Shown here in pieces: positions 60,301 through 63,389 of a DNA stretch of 64,000 bases. The stretch lies in contig CP136064.1 in assembly GCA_032622095.1 (NCBI GenBank), positions 134,051,129-134,115,128 on the forward strand, given 5' to 3'. The notes under the pieces are model-generated. The model was not told where the DNA came from, searched no databases, and saw only the letters and a program-made list of their open reading frames with translations. The position numbers and the translations under genes are program-made. Numbering within the stretch: position 1 is the stretch's first letter; the number at the start of each line of letters is the position of its first letter. The DNA is from Siphonodentalium dalli. Taxonomy: Eukaryota > Mollusca > Scaphopoda > Gadilida > Siphonodentaliidae.

Positions 60301-61826
60301 CTGCACTAACAGCTACAAACTTGCACCATCATCTGGTCGTCCGTTGTTCGCACAGTAGTGAAACAAACGCTATTTATTTATACCATATCAGGAATAGACT
60401 CACACGGAATGCTCTTTTCCAAAAGCAAATATTTTTAGGTGTAACATGTTTTCATATTAGCGAAACAAACGCTAATTATAATAACCTACTTAGTGACACT
60501 TTAGTGATAATATATCGCCATTTTATTGTTCATAAATAGGCCTAACAAGTTTTGAGACTTTTTTTTACCATACAGTTGACTGGTTTATAGCATTAGTCTG
60601 TTGCAGTAAATCGATTCTGATAACTAAAGCTTATTTTGAACAAATGTTGTTATTGTATATATATACGCAATAGGCACACGAAAGCAAACCTTATGGGTGT
60701 TAGAATACAAACACAGTTCGCGCAGAGCTGCTCTATCAATGCGCGACGATGTGATTATGTCATTTTTGACACCATGCATGACAAATGTGAGAACTGATTA
60801 TGTTTCACTGAATAAAATAATTACTTCATATCACCAATATATTTCTACAACTTGTTGAAAGTATAATACAACATTTTGTAGAAGTGGGTAATAAAGCATG
60901 ATCTAACTCGGCTACACTTTTTCTCATTCTGGCTTGGAGTACACGTTTTAAATAGTATATTTTCGAAGCAACAATTCTATTAAAAAGTATATATGTTGAT
61001 AATTTTTCGGTAATATTTTTATTACATATGTAATAAATTGGCATAGTAGCATAACATTTAGCAAAAGAATTTAGTTTTTCCATAATATCTTCCAAGTACG
61101 GTACCGGTACACATTTCCAACAGTCGTCTTCGGGGTGGAGTACACGTTTTATTGACCATCATGAAACATTGAACTGCGCATGACAAACAGCATTAACATG
61201 TGGTGAAATATCGCTTCCGTAAACAGACAGACAACAATTTCTTTTGCACAAATGACAAAAGTCTTTATTTTAGCTCATGAAGGCGCGGATTTCGGAACTT
61301 TTGGTGGAATCTTGTCTTTATTGTCACCATAATAAGAGAACCAAGCAGAATCTGCGACCAGGAGTCCTTTGTCGCCTGTAATTAGAAAAGGTATGAGCAT
61401 CAGATCCGGCCACTACTGACCCAATCTGAAGCTCTAAAGAGTGTAAATCTTTAGAGCTTCCCTGGAGCTACCTATGACCAGCTGATGACCTTCAACACCT
61501 TGGCCAGGCTTAGGCTTGGTTTAGCTTTTAGCCTAGGCAAGTATTTCATCAACATGACCGAGATGGCGAGAATTTATTAAAAAACAAAATGAGATATGAC
61601 TAAGTCACGCTAATATGTTAGAAAATATAATATGCTTACGAGATCCTTCTAATTCCTTTGCAGCTTTTGCCGCTCTCTCGAGTGCGGCAGAATCGAATCT
61701 GTATGAATCCATTTTTGATGATTTTCCACCATCTCCGCCCTTGTCATCACCTGCTTGGGTTGGTGACGGGGGCACAAAAGAAGGTGGTGGTGGTGGTTGC
61801 TTACCATAACCGAACAACCAAGACAT
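9316..61826 (-). CDS. ATAD3A: ATAD3 mitochondrial AAA+ ATPase, exons 1-8 (3' part outside window)
   Basis: Eight exons on the minus strand join in phase to give residues 1-315 (945 coding bases) of ATAD3, an AAA+ ATPase of the mitochondrial inner membrane. The family is linked to nucleoids, cristae, cholesterol handling and inner/outer membrane contacts. Visible in order: MSWLFG start, a PPPPP stretch, [12 protein letters not shown] (residues about 49-60), a charged coiled coil (about 65-220), the [20 protein letters not shown] block (222-241), a membrane segment [15 protein letters not shown] (245-259), the family signature [17 protein letters not shown] (264-280) and [12 protein letters not shown] (304-315). 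Each block aligns with human ATAD3A as I know it. The Walker A/B AAA+ half (about 270 residues in relatives) is missing, so it should lie past base 1. Coding exons span 52.5 kb because the introns are full of transposons. Frames are intact, so this looks like a working gene. Confidence 0.95.
9373..10129. other. Intron 7 of ATAD3, no recognisable feature
   Basis: AT-rich, with no conserved frame or repeat seen. Confidence 0.45.
10130..11304 (+). pseudogene. LINE retrotransposon, ORF1 end, 2A-like motif and first half of PHD finger
   Basis: Degenerate LINE coding sequence. ORF1 fragments include [15 protein letters not shown] (about 10200), [15 protein letters not shown] (about 10370), [20 protein letters not shown] and a tail [19 protein letters not shown] with stop at 10852-10854. 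These resemble the ORF1/esterase-like region of CR1/L2-type LINEs of aquatic invertebrates. ORF2 then starts near 10954, with a hydrophobic stretch, the 2A-like GDLETNPGP and, after a one-base frameshift near 11212, a PHD-finger half ([22 protein letters not shown]). A foldback element interrupts the finger at 11305; it resumes at 15655. Dead copy, opposite strand to ATAD3, intron 7. Confidence 0.8.
11155..11181 (+). other. 2A-like ribosome-skipping motif in the LINE ORF2
   Basis: Encodes GDLETNPGP, preceded by a leucine-rich run (FLLLLLA). It matches the 2A consensus D-(V/I)-E-x-N-P-G-P except Leu for Val/Ile. 2A-like motifs at the N-terminus of ORF2 are known in APE-type LINEs of marine invertebrates, where they separate or target the polyprotein. 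Confidence 0.75.
11315..12600 (+). repeat. Tandem array of ~385-bp units in the left part of the foldback element
   Basis: 'gttgagactcagatttt' and relatives begin units at 11315, 11699 and 12089 (spacings 384 and 390). Each unit ends 'caaaaatggtgaaaattg'. A truncated fourth unit starts near 12430 and a scrap lies near 12590. Unit 1 carries the terminal inverted repeat. Confidence 0.85.
13080..14760. repeat. Orientation-switching minisatellite, ~30-35-bp unit (GTGTCCCAAACCA)
   Basis: About 30 diverged copies of 'gtgtcccaaaccac...' run rightward from 13080 to about 14130. From about 14160 to 14760 the reverse complement 'ggtttgggacactcg' recurs at similar spacing. The two blocks could pair as a very long imperfect hairpin. 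No reading frame is conserved. Confidence 0.8.
15655..16104 (+). pseudogene. LINE continuation: end of PHD finger and start of APE endonuclease
   Basis: Resumes the LINE broken at 11304. The PHD finger ends [18 protein letters not shown]. After a stop near 15791 and a frame change, a frame from 15802 holds [18 protein letters not shown] and [14 protein letters not shown], the first two motifs of the apurinic-endonuclease-like domain (Asn of 'NxR/QS', catalytic Glu in GTELW). The domain stops after about 50 residues at 16104; no downstream reverse transcriptase in this orientation is present, so the copy is 3'-truncated or interrupted. Confidence 0.75.
16165..16242. repeat. 78-bp near-perfect hairpin 114 bp downstream of ATAD3 exon 7
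   Basis: Arms 'aatggcataccttcctgcaa...tagtactacc' and 'ggtagtacta...ttgcaggaagatatgccatt' around a six-base loop (tgggca). Probably a tiny foldback MITE. Confidence 0.8.
16356..16511 (-). CDS. ATAD3A: ATAD3 exon 7 (membrane segment)
   Basis: 156 bp, 52 whole codons (residues 245-296), between cattag|gcagca and cag|gtgagt. It encodes the hydrophobic helix [15 protein letters not shown] and the family signature [18 protein letters not shown], then GAFKHPLQ. Intron 7 is 7.0 kb and carries the split LINE. Confidence 0.95.
16512..17080. other. Intron 6 of ATAD3, no recognisable feature
   Basis: No conserved frame or repeat seen. Confidence 0.4.
17081..17620. repeat. Dispersed 'ggccataactcagt' intronic repeat, diverged copy
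   Basis: Contains 'acaagagatggactgtcgtc' (also near 28550) and 'ggacataactcagtcaaaat', followed by 'ccaaatttggttcagttcac' twice. Related modules recur at 33.4, 38.8, 50.5 and 54.0 kb. Confidence 0.55.
17628..18290 (+). repeat. Tandem repeat, four ~172-bp units
   Basis: Units start with 'gatgaataactctagaatgg' near 17628, 17798, 17968 and 18147 and share 'gaacatccataccaaatttc' and 'ggaccaaaaagccaacattt'. Further copies of the unit lie at 30.84-31.11 kb. Confidence 0.8.
18962..19876. mobile_element. Non-autonomous hAT element, 915 bp
   Basis: Terminal inverted repeats CAGGCCTCAGCTT(A/G)C at both ends and a perfect 8-bp target duplication GTCTGAGG (18954-18961 and 19877-19884). The 8-bp duplication and CAGG terminus place it in the hAT superfamily. 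No transposase reading frame inside. Confidence 0.88.
20075..21140. repeat. Tandem duplication of a palindromic MITE plus CAACAGTTCG minisatellite
   Basis: A nearly perfect palindrome of about 190 bp (20075-20265) with arms 'gcaattatttcatgtgtctt' and 'ctatcgaactgttg', centred on 'aaggccgaaggcc', recurs at about 20563-20768. There both edges read TATTGGGTAACAA. After each palindrome comes a spacer with tandem 'cagtcaacagttcgctcgg' units and 'gtgacgtcac'. The whole repeat unit is about 500 bp. Confidence 0.8.
21661..21760. repeat. Dispersed 'aacaagacagtcaat' repeat, copy 1
   Basis: 'aacaagacagtcaatgactg' through 'aaaacagtcagcactttt' matches 37810-37905 in the same order. A short interspersed module of unknown class. 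Confidence 0.55.
21870..22960 (+). repeat. Tandem ~430-bp units, each carrying 91-bp hairpins
   Basis: Units begin 'cttctgcaaattaggg' near 21870, 22325 and 22752 (last partial). Near-perfect 91-bp palindromes lie at 22136-22226, 22563-22653 and 22856-22946, with arms starting CAGAATGAGGTCC and 'agagggtgaatttagtgatg'. Single half-palindromes lie near 21975 and 22410. Confidence 0.82.
22961..23429. other. Intron 6, A/T homopolymer-rich stretch
   Basis: Long T runs near 23290 and 23417; no gene seen. Confidence 0.5.
23430..23822 (+). repeat. Dispersed 'gtcctggccccaccca...cttcgtctcaggtgagcta' repeat, copy 1
   Basis: Contains 'gacccagtgacctcatttga' twice, a (GGAC/GGAT)n run and the 3' end 'cttcgtctcaggtgagctaa'. 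The 51301-51683 repeat has the same order of modules and the same terminus. Confidence 0.7.
23860..25210 (-). pseudogene. hAT-type transposase (ZNF862/KIAA1586-like) pseudogene
   Basis: Minus-strand frame from about 25200: [35 protein letters not shown], then [19 protein letters not shown] (first catalytic Asp region), a stop at about 24740, then [24 protein letters not shown] and [16 protein letters not shown]. The DGSTD, CGDGASxNMG and IHCLxHRLELA blocks are the RNase-H-fold core of hAT-derived proteins of the ZNF862 type. After a stop near 24540 more fragments follow to about 23882 ([31 protein letters not shown]). Stops and frame changes show it is broken. No zinc-finger N-terminus was found upstream. 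It is on the same strand as ATAD3, within intron 6. Confidence 0.75.
25412..25739. mobile_element. 328-bp MITE with TTAA target site
   Basis: TTAA at 25408-25411 and 25740-25743 flank termini CCTCTTCACCGCTAAATGACG and CCTCTTCGCTGCCATGACG (as read inward). TTAA duplication suggests piggyBac or Kolobok type. Confidence 0.65.
25744..27225. other. Intron 6, no recognised gene
   Basis: A 93-codon open frame (26262-26543, +) with no recognisable motif lies here; I see no splice or homology support for it. The rest is AT-rich. Confidence 0.35.
27230..28080 (+). repeat. Tandem array of the 'TCCAAGATGG' family, ~160-bp units
   Basis: 'atccaagatggctgctggc' relatives recur near 27270, 27340, 27490, 27668 and 27830, with 'ggctcccatctagaagtcac' and 'gatgagggatgtggcctgta' between. 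The array ends in 'gacggatggttgatctgg' and 'accaaacatggtatgggccg', the terminus shared with the 50.7 and 54.2 kb repeats. Confidence 0.8.
28321..28390 (-). CDS. ATAD3A: ATAD3 exon 6
   Basis: 70 bp between atttcag|aactgc and act|gtgagt. It completes Lys221 and encodes [20 protein letters not shown] then TAT, the conserved block before the membrane helix. Intron 6 (28320-16512) is 11.8 kb. Confidence 0.93.
28663..30829. mobile_element. 2.17-kb piggyBac-like element, TTAA flanked
   Basis: TTAA at 28659-28662 and 30830-30833; termini CCCTTTAGCG and (reverse complement) CCCTTTACCC. The CCCTTT start with TTAA duplication is the piggyBac hallmark. A 35-bp 'gccccagagcgcccgg' module is doubled just inside the left end. 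No transposase motif was recognised inside; an 89-codon open frame (30078-30347, +) has no identifiable homology. Probably non-autonomous. Confidence 0.65.
30835..31120 (+). repeat. Two more copies of the ~172-bp unit
   Basis: 'gattaactatagaacaaaaa' and 'gatgaataactctagaatgg' with 'accaaatttcattgagatct' match the 17.6-18.3 kb array. Confidence 0.7.
31525..31690 (-). CDS. ATAD3A: ATAD3 exon 5
   Basis: 166 bp between tttcag|ctacac and tcaa|gtatgg. It completes codon 166 and encodes the end of the coiled coil, with [20 protein letters not shown] and [20 protein letters not shown]. It ends two bases into codon 221. Intron 5 is 3.1 kb. Confidence 0.95.
31691..32024. other. Intron 4 of ATAD3, AT-rich
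   Basis: Only a short TA run near 31980; nothing else seen. Confidence 0.4.
32025..33420 (-). pseudogene. LINE reverse transcriptase fragment (CR1/jockey type)
   Basis: Minus-strand frames carry, in order: [10 protein letters not shown] then [62 protein letters not shown]; then [21 protein letters not shown] (motif A); [20 protein letters not shown] (motif B); [10 protein letters not shown] (motif C, FADD). The 3' end near 32160 reads [20 protein letters not shown] with a stop at 32025-32027. These are the RT blocks and the C-terminal block of CR1/jockey-type LINEs. At least three frameshifts (one in a G6 run near 33371) kill it. No endonuclease part lies upstream. Same strand as ATAD3, intron 4. 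Confidence 0.85.
33421..34290. repeat. Dispersed 'gggccataactcag' repeat and two direct ~150-170-bp duplications
   Basis: 33440-33590 matches the 50.46 kb repeat ('gggccataactcagattaaa', 'gagttatcgcaccatg'). Then two related blocks near 33590 and 33760 share 'cacattccaccatttatt'-like phrases. Two further blocks near 33960 and 34130 share 'gttgttgtaactggaggtct'. No gene. Confidence 0.5.
34298..34980 (-). repeat. 3' LTR of the chromodomain element
   Basis: 683 bp. AATAAA on the minus strand at 34389-34394 could serve polyadenylation. The last eight codons and stop of the ORF lie inside this LTR (stop at 34953-34955). Confidence 0.88.
34953..35897 (-). CDS. Chromodomain protein, sole ORF of the LTR element (314 aa)
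   Basis: Intact ORF, ATG at 35897 (A at -3). Residues 1-50 form a small folded-looking N-terminus ([30 protein letters not shown]). Residues 50-190 are polar and low-complexity (Ser, Thr, Gln, Asn). Residues about 208-258 are a chromodomain: [48 protein letters not shown]. The second cage residue (Trp of IKW) is present, but the third aromatic (usually KGF/Y) is Ser here, as in divergent retroelement chromodomains; methyl-lysine binding is therefore uncertain. Residues 262-314 are a Pro-rich tail whose last codons run into the 3' LTR. Chromodomains in retroelements normally sit at the end of integrase and steer insertion to chromatin; here there is no integrase. Role as a targeting or packaging factor is inference. 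I did not recognise the N-terminal region. Confidence 0.85.
   Translation of the reverse strand: MFNVIPINIQNLLGSLNLQEKELTWGLKVQQNTTTLTLSWHKLAHQFSSSKPRSSSTLRRDNHRMRQYNDKKNQQLSQQLPHSHSIQNQKAQQDIPGCSAIRTMTDNSSDNLKTVSSQTNPIKHPLLVNSTMQATPLTNEASVQYSGEKVPTRNSSIQTKPSTSELGIQYSDITNIPQRSAFSQTPTGDEEWCIVEQTGQMNHGGYMRFTEKVLKYRINRYEQRPEYLIKWRDSPHSENTWMDECELDDAARRYVLKHGQYIPGKPPPLVPIQAMDQGLATPLRSTDLHHSNFQNAGRIQAERRGYITGPYSPY
34983..34994 (-). promoter_or_regulatory. Polypurine tract
   Basis: Minus strand GAGCGGAGAGGA, two bases before the 3' LTR: the expected place for the plus-strand primer. It overlaps the coding sequence. Confidence 0.7.
35924..35941 (-). promoter_or_regulatory. Candidate primer-binding site
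   Basis: Minus strand, two bases after the 5' LTR: TGGTGAGAGAATCCGGCT. The TGG start fits pairing with a tRNA 3' CCA end; the tRNA is not identified. Confidence 0.55.
35944..36627 (-). repeat. 5' LTR of the chromodomain element
   Basis: Minus-strand ends TATCACCGGG and CCCGTTATA: TAT...ATA rather than the usual TG...CA. Matches 34298-34980 at about 99%. An AATAAA lies on the minus strand at the equivalent of 34389-34394 in the other copy. Confidence 0.88.
36632..37330. other. Intron 4, no recognisable feature
   Basis: AT-rich unique-looking sequence. Confidence 0.4.
37333..37471. mobile_element. 139-bp mariner-type MITE
   Basis: Inverted repeats of about 58 bp starting CAGTAATGCCCTAATTAATC at both ends, flanked by TA (37331-37332, 37472-37473). 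Arms are separated by about 20 bases. TA duplication and CAGT termini fit Tc1/mariner. Confidence 0.85.
37529..37575. repeat. Small inverted repeat
   Basis: 'gggaattcctctcatcc' and 'ggatgagaggggaattc' around a 13-base AT loop. Confidence 0.75.
37714..37783 (-). CDS. ATAD3A: ATAD3 exon 4
   Basis: 70 bp between aaacag|gcaaga and agat|gtaagt, a perfect donor consensus. It encodes [20 protein letters not shown] then MRR and one base of codon 166. It corresponds to the [20 protein letters not shown] region of vertebrate ATAD3. Intron 4 (37713-31691) is 6.0 kb and hosts the chromodomain LTR element. Confidence 0.92.
37810..37905. repeat. Dispersed 'aacaagacagtcaat' repeat, copy 2
   Basis: Starts 27 bp upstream (minus strand) of ATAD3 exon 4; matches 21661-21760. 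Confidence 0.55.
38157..38600. repeat. Dispersed 'aaaggtactcaatc' repeat
   Basis: 'ggtccccatataatcagatt', 'ccaacaacaac' and 'cctcgactcgaatcagatat' recur at 55.10-55.30 kb. Confidence 0.55.
38780..39560. repeat. Dispersed intronic repeats ending 'accatgctatggtatgg'
   Basis: 38800-38955 is a 3' fragment of the 50.46 kb family ('gttatcgcaccatg', 'agacagaaggacggacgaat'). 39240-39560 has two 'caaatttcattcc' modules like those at 17.3 and 46.9 kb. Confidence 0.5.
39595..39756 (-). CDS. ATAD3A: ATAD3 exon 3
   Basis: 162 bp, exactly 54 codons (residues 89-142), between acceptor ctgcag|gaatatg and donor cag|gttagt. It encodes the most conserved coiled-coil block, with [20 protein letters not shown] and [13 protein letters not shown]. 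Intron 3 is 1.8 kb. Confidence 0.95.
39939..43613. mobile_element. 3.7-kb foldback element with ~550-600-bp inverted arms
   Basis: Both ends read GTCCAGTGCATTTATG inward and are flanked by TA. The arms share 'ttgcaacacaa', 'actaaaaatcaa', 'tccatttatatatccatttt', 'ttctaatttcggaggctcaa' and 'gcatctatgagagg' in inverse order (39939-40500 with 43030-43613). A second inverted pair (40500-41070 with 41090-41690) and a third (41676-41760 with 42962-43045) are nested inside. A third copy of the terminus lies near 45610-45665. No transposase ORF. It starts 183 bp upstream (minus strand) of ATAD3 exon 3. Confidence 0.7.
43627..44880 (+). pseudogene. Decayed mobile-element-linked gene with Cys-rich CxC motif
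   Basis: A frame at 43583-43966 holds [33 protein letters not shown] and [13 protein letters not shown]. After an 826-bp insertion, a frame from 44782 holds [20 protein letters not shown] then [10 protein letters not shown] recognise this combination ([12 protein letters not shown] ... PPAPxELLxxIRCxCxTDCxxxRCxC) from uncharacterised multicopy proteins of marine invertebrates thought to be carried by mobile elements. The Cys cluster CKC-C-C-C suggests a tesmin/CXC-like zinc-binding module. Large internal portions are missing and a frameshift joins the two halves. Function unknown. Confidence 0.55.
43958..44783. mobile_element. 826-bp insertion with 13-14-bp target duplication
   Basis: TGAGGAACCACCAG occurs at 43944-43957 and 44784-44797, exactly bracketing the insert. 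The insert ends GTCTGAGTAAAC and (reverse complement) GTCTGGGTGAAC, a short imperfect inverted repeat. The class is uncertain: the duplication is long for most DNA transposons. Confidence 0.6.
44890..45720. repeat. AT-rich ~175-bp tandem repeat with foldback terminus
   Basis: 'acatcaagagttatt' and 'ccatttttcaccaattttt' relatives recur near 45075, 45258 and 45428. At 45610-45665 the sequence 'gtgttgcaattattttgagg ... aaatgcactggactac' is the terminus of the 39939-43613 element. Confidence 0.55.
45850..46870 (+). repeat. Tandem array of the 'TCCAAGATGG' family, ~160-bp units
   Basis: 'aaaatccaagatggctgcc' relatives recur near 45885, 46048, 46207, 46310, 46445, 46613 and 46770 with 'ggctcccatctagaggtgat'. 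Same family as 1-172 and 27.2-28.0 kb. Confidence 0.82.
46871..47946. other. Intron 2, short 'gtacagggtgg' repeats then unique-looking sequence
   Basis: 'agtacagggtgtg'-like phrases recur at 47010-47090. Nothing else recognised. Confidence 0.4.
47955..49030. mobile_element. 1.08-kb non-autonomous hAT element
   Basis: Termini TAGTGATGTTCCGATAAT at both ends and a perfect 8-bp target duplication AATTAGAA (47947-47954, 49031-49038). Subterminal AATCGGCCGATT-type repeats flank both ends. No transposase frame. Confidence 0.92.
49067..50155. mobile_element. 1.09-kb non-autonomous hAT element
   Basis: Termini TAGTGTTGAAACGATTA at both ends, perfect 8-bp target duplication CACATTGG (49059-49066, 50156-50163). 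Subterminal 'tcgactagtcgactag' repeats. A G17 run lies at 49491-49507. Confidence 0.92.
50460..50715 (+). repeat. Dispersed 'gggccataactcagt ... catactatggtatgg' repeat
   Basis: Full-looking copy: 'gggccataactcagttaaaa', 'atcaaacccatattcgaact', 'gagttatcgcaccatgcg', a GGAC run, 'gagtggtcaatccagac', 'taccatactatggtatggg'. Copies or pieces occur at 17.4, 33.4, 38.8, 52.7, 53.97 and 54.6 kb. Confidence 0.7.
50716..51300. other. Intron 2, no recognisable feature
   Basis: No conserved frame or structure seen. Confidence 0.4.
51301..51683 (+). repeat. Dispersed '...cttcgtctcaggtgagcta' repeat, copy 2
   Basis: Same modules as 23430-23822, including 'gagttatgtccctggccccg' and the terminus 'cttcgtctcaggtgagctaa'. 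Confidence 0.7.
51761..53936. mobile_element. 2.18-kb hAT element with a nested insertion
   Basis: Termini TAGAGGTGCCACGATTA and (right, inward) TAGGGGTGCCACGATTAA, perfect 8-bp target duplication GTGCCATT (51753-51760, 53937-53944). Subterminal 'aatcgattaatcg' repeats. Contains the 53069-53687 element; without it the hAT is about 1.55 kb. No transposase recognised. Confidence 0.9.
53069..53687. mobile_element. 619-bp element with ~127-bp inverted repeats and 5-bp target duplication
   Basis: Perfect AACAT duplication (53064-53068, 53688-53692). Termini CACACTGTCCAATCGGCTCG; each arm carries three GAATACCAGTG boxes about 20 bp apart and ends near 'ggacgtctatataac'. Five-base duplications with a 5'-CAC end are typical of Transib; that assignment is inference. 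Confidence 0.85.
53945..54260 (+). repeat. Dispersed 'gggccataactc ... catactatggtatgg' repeat
   Basis: Same modules as 50460-50715, ending 'taccatactatggtatggta' 32 bp from the 3' side of ATAD3 exon 2. Confidence 0.65.
54292..54368 (-). CDS. ATAD3A: ATAD3 exon 2
   Basis: 77 bp, flanked by ttttag|gtcat and aag|gtatgc. It completes codon 63 (Arg) and adds [17 protein letters not shown], matching the start of the ATAD3 coiled coil. It ends on a whole codon. Intron 2 (54291-39757) is 14.5 kb and carries most of the nested DNA transposons. Confidence 0.93.
54369..57137. other. Intron 1 of ATAD3, mostly unrecognised sequence
   Basis: 54570-54680 holds a fragment of the 'gggccataactc' family and 55100-55330 a copy of the 38.16 kb 'aaaggtactcaatc' family. 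No gene recognised in the rest. Confidence 0.45.
57138..57313. mobile_element. ~175-bp hairpin MITE
   Basis: Arms 'aataacatgattttgtcggg' and 'cctccaaaatcaagttatt' with internal 'atgattaacagccctcggg' and its inverse. GC-rich core against an AT-rich background. Target duplication not resolved. Confidence 0.75.
57314..57810. other. Intron 1, no recognisable feature
   Basis: AT-rich; no conserved frame. Confidence 0.35.
57811..58573. other. Two unrecognised open frames around a less AT-rich stretch
   Basis: A 165-codon frame on the minus strand (57811-58308) and an 86-codon frame on the plus strand (58313-58573, with [16 protein letters not shown] and [16 protein letters not shown]) sit back to back. 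Around 58.0-58.3 kb the sequence has more CpG than its surroundings. The arrangement resembles a divergent promoter with first exons, but I recognise neither protein and see no transcript evidence. Either could be chance. Confidence 0.2.
58574..59281. other. Intron 1, no recognisable feature
   Basis: A short AT-rich dyad near 59100-59150 ('ataatatagactatat'/'atatactatattat'); nothing else. Confidence 0.35.
59282..59930 (+). repeat. Left arm of a ~650-bp inverted duplication
   Basis: Nearly identical, in reverse, to 60756-61420; differences are few, e.g. a TA indel near 59700 and a CATG indel near 59912. The spacer is 825 bp. It contains the same exon-like unit (59327-59427) seen in the right arm. 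No target duplication or terminal motif was found, so it may be a local inverted duplication or a foldback element. Confidence 0.85.
60756..61420 (-). repeat. Right arm of the ~650-bp inverted duplication
   Basis: Mirror copy of 59282-59930, ending 220 bp from the 3' side of ATAD3 exon 1. On the minus strand it has an 89-codon frame (60826-61095), broken by small changes in the left copy. Confidence 0.85.
61275..61375 (-). other. Candidate alternative terminal exon for ATAD3 exon 1
   Basis: Minus strand acceptor 'ttttctaattacag|gc' at 61376-61377 is followed by 32 open codons ([31 protein letters not shown]), TGA at 61275-61277 and AATAAA at 61264-61269. ATAD3 exon 1 leaves one base (C), which joins GC to make an Arg codon, so splicing would keep frame and end the protein after 95 residues. 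No homologue of the tail recognised. Splicing is inference. Confidence 0.3.
61640..61826 (-). CDS. ATAD3A: ATAD3 exon 1 (start codon)
   Basis: Encodes residues 1-62 plus one base of codon 63. ATG at 61826-61824 has A at -3. It encodes MSWLFGYGK, a proline run, a Gly/Asp-rich linker and the conserved [14 protein letters not shown]. The donor reads tctc|gtaagc, leaving phase 1. Intron 1 (61639-54369) is 7.3 kb. Confidence 0.93.
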
Positions 61827-62298
61827 ATTTGAGTTATTTTAGTATTTACAGCGATATGATGAAAACTAGGGTAACGGCACCACACTGTCCACAGTAAAGT
61901 TGGTTGGCGATTATCGCAATACGCCACGGGAACACCGTGTATGTAACGTAACCATTAGTATCTCAAGAATAACTTGCTCTTTGAACAACTTATCTCTAAT
62001 TTCATAGTGAAATTCATACATAACTTGCCATAAGAACTTTTAAACATAAAATCTTCGACTTGGTATTGTTTTGTTTTCATGAAAAGAAATAATAAATGGC
62101 ATGATACACATGTATACAACGACAAAAGAATTCAAATTAGCAATTTTTCCATGCATGTGAGGTACAAAAGTTGATGACATCTGAGTACGAACGTCGGAGT
62201 GTTCCGCCAGCGTATTGCGATAATCGCCAACCTTTTTTCACGTGTACATCAACTTCCGGACCGGTGTGCTGCCAAATAAGTACGTCCTTCCAGATAAG
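61827..62298 (-). promoter_or_regulatory. ATAD3A: ATAD3 upstream flank (5' UTR/promoter region)
   Basis: The minus-strand sequence upstream of the start codon must hold the ATAD3 5' UTR and core promoter unless there is an untranslated first exon. No TATA box or other element stands out, and the start site cannot be placed from sequence alone. Confidence 0.35.
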
Positions 62299-62299
62299 G

Positions 62300-62947
62300 T
62301 GACACTCCACAGTTTCAACAGGTATGGGTCCAGAAATAGGGGGCCCATAGATTCATTGAAATTTATCTGGATTATGATCCCAAACCATATAGACAATATA
62401 TATATGCCTGAAATTAGTACAGAATAGGCATTCAGAATTTGATACATAATTTCCATAATATAAGGGCTATCAAGAGTTATGGCCCTTGAGCTTTTGATCG
62501 AAAATGTGATTTTTATTCAAAAAATGACCAAAATATTGCATTTTCATACCCAAGAGGCACGAATACCAGATTTGTTCAAGCATGATCACATATGTTGGTT
62601 TAGAGGCCTCTGGCTTCCAACATCAATGTGAAAAAATTTCAAACTTTCGCCGTTAAATTTTCCAGAAAATCAATTTTTAATGCAGATGACAAATTTTGGG
62701 TGCTAATAAATTGACCCAGTATCTAGAGCCACTGTTTCGCAGAAAACGCTACTGCTGTCTATGGTGGGGTCAAGGTCACTTGCACTTAATTTTTTCATCA
62801 GTCTACAACACCTTCTAAAATTACACAAATTCATATCACACCTTGTCTCAATGTAAATACCACATGCCAGTGAATGGTGCCAGAAACCACTAGCACTTTA
62901 TATCTATAAAATCACCCCTACTGATCATTCGAAACTGTGGAGTGTCA
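62300..62947. mobile_element. Candidate 650-bp element with 17-bp inverted ends (tentative)
   Basis: TGACACTCCACAGTTTC starts at about 62300 and its exact reverse complement ends at about 62947. No target duplication seen, so this may be a degraded MITE. Confidence 0.4.
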
Positions 62948-63119
62948 GCTAAACCTAAGATAAGTCAATGTTTCTTATATGAATCCACGGGTCCAACCAA
63001 CTAAACAACGAACACAAACGAACACAAGAAAACTATAGTCAGAAATGGTAACGCCACCAAGATCATATTATTAGCCATAAATATAAATTATAATATAATT
63101 ATAATATAAAATATTATTC

Positions 63120-63260
63120 ATTAGTTAGCGCTAATATAGGAGGGTATCACCCCCCCCTCCCCCCTGAATCCCGAATACGAGTTAATTTTGGGGGGGGGGG
63201 TGAATCCTGAATACGAGTTAATTTTGGGGGGTGAATCCTGAATACATGTTAAGAAATAAT
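63120..63260. repeat. G/C-run tandem repeat
   Basis: 'gaatcctgaatacgagttaa' followed by a G6-G10 run is repeated about three times (last copies near 63160, 63200 and 63235). Confidence 0.6.
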
Positions 63261-63389
63261 ATGCGATAAATGACATACAAATTGACTGTTTTAATATCAG
63301 ACAGATACAAGCAGAAGTTACATAGACACATTATGATGCCGGTCGCGTTATGAGGCCGTTATGATACCATTAATGATACTTTATGATCA

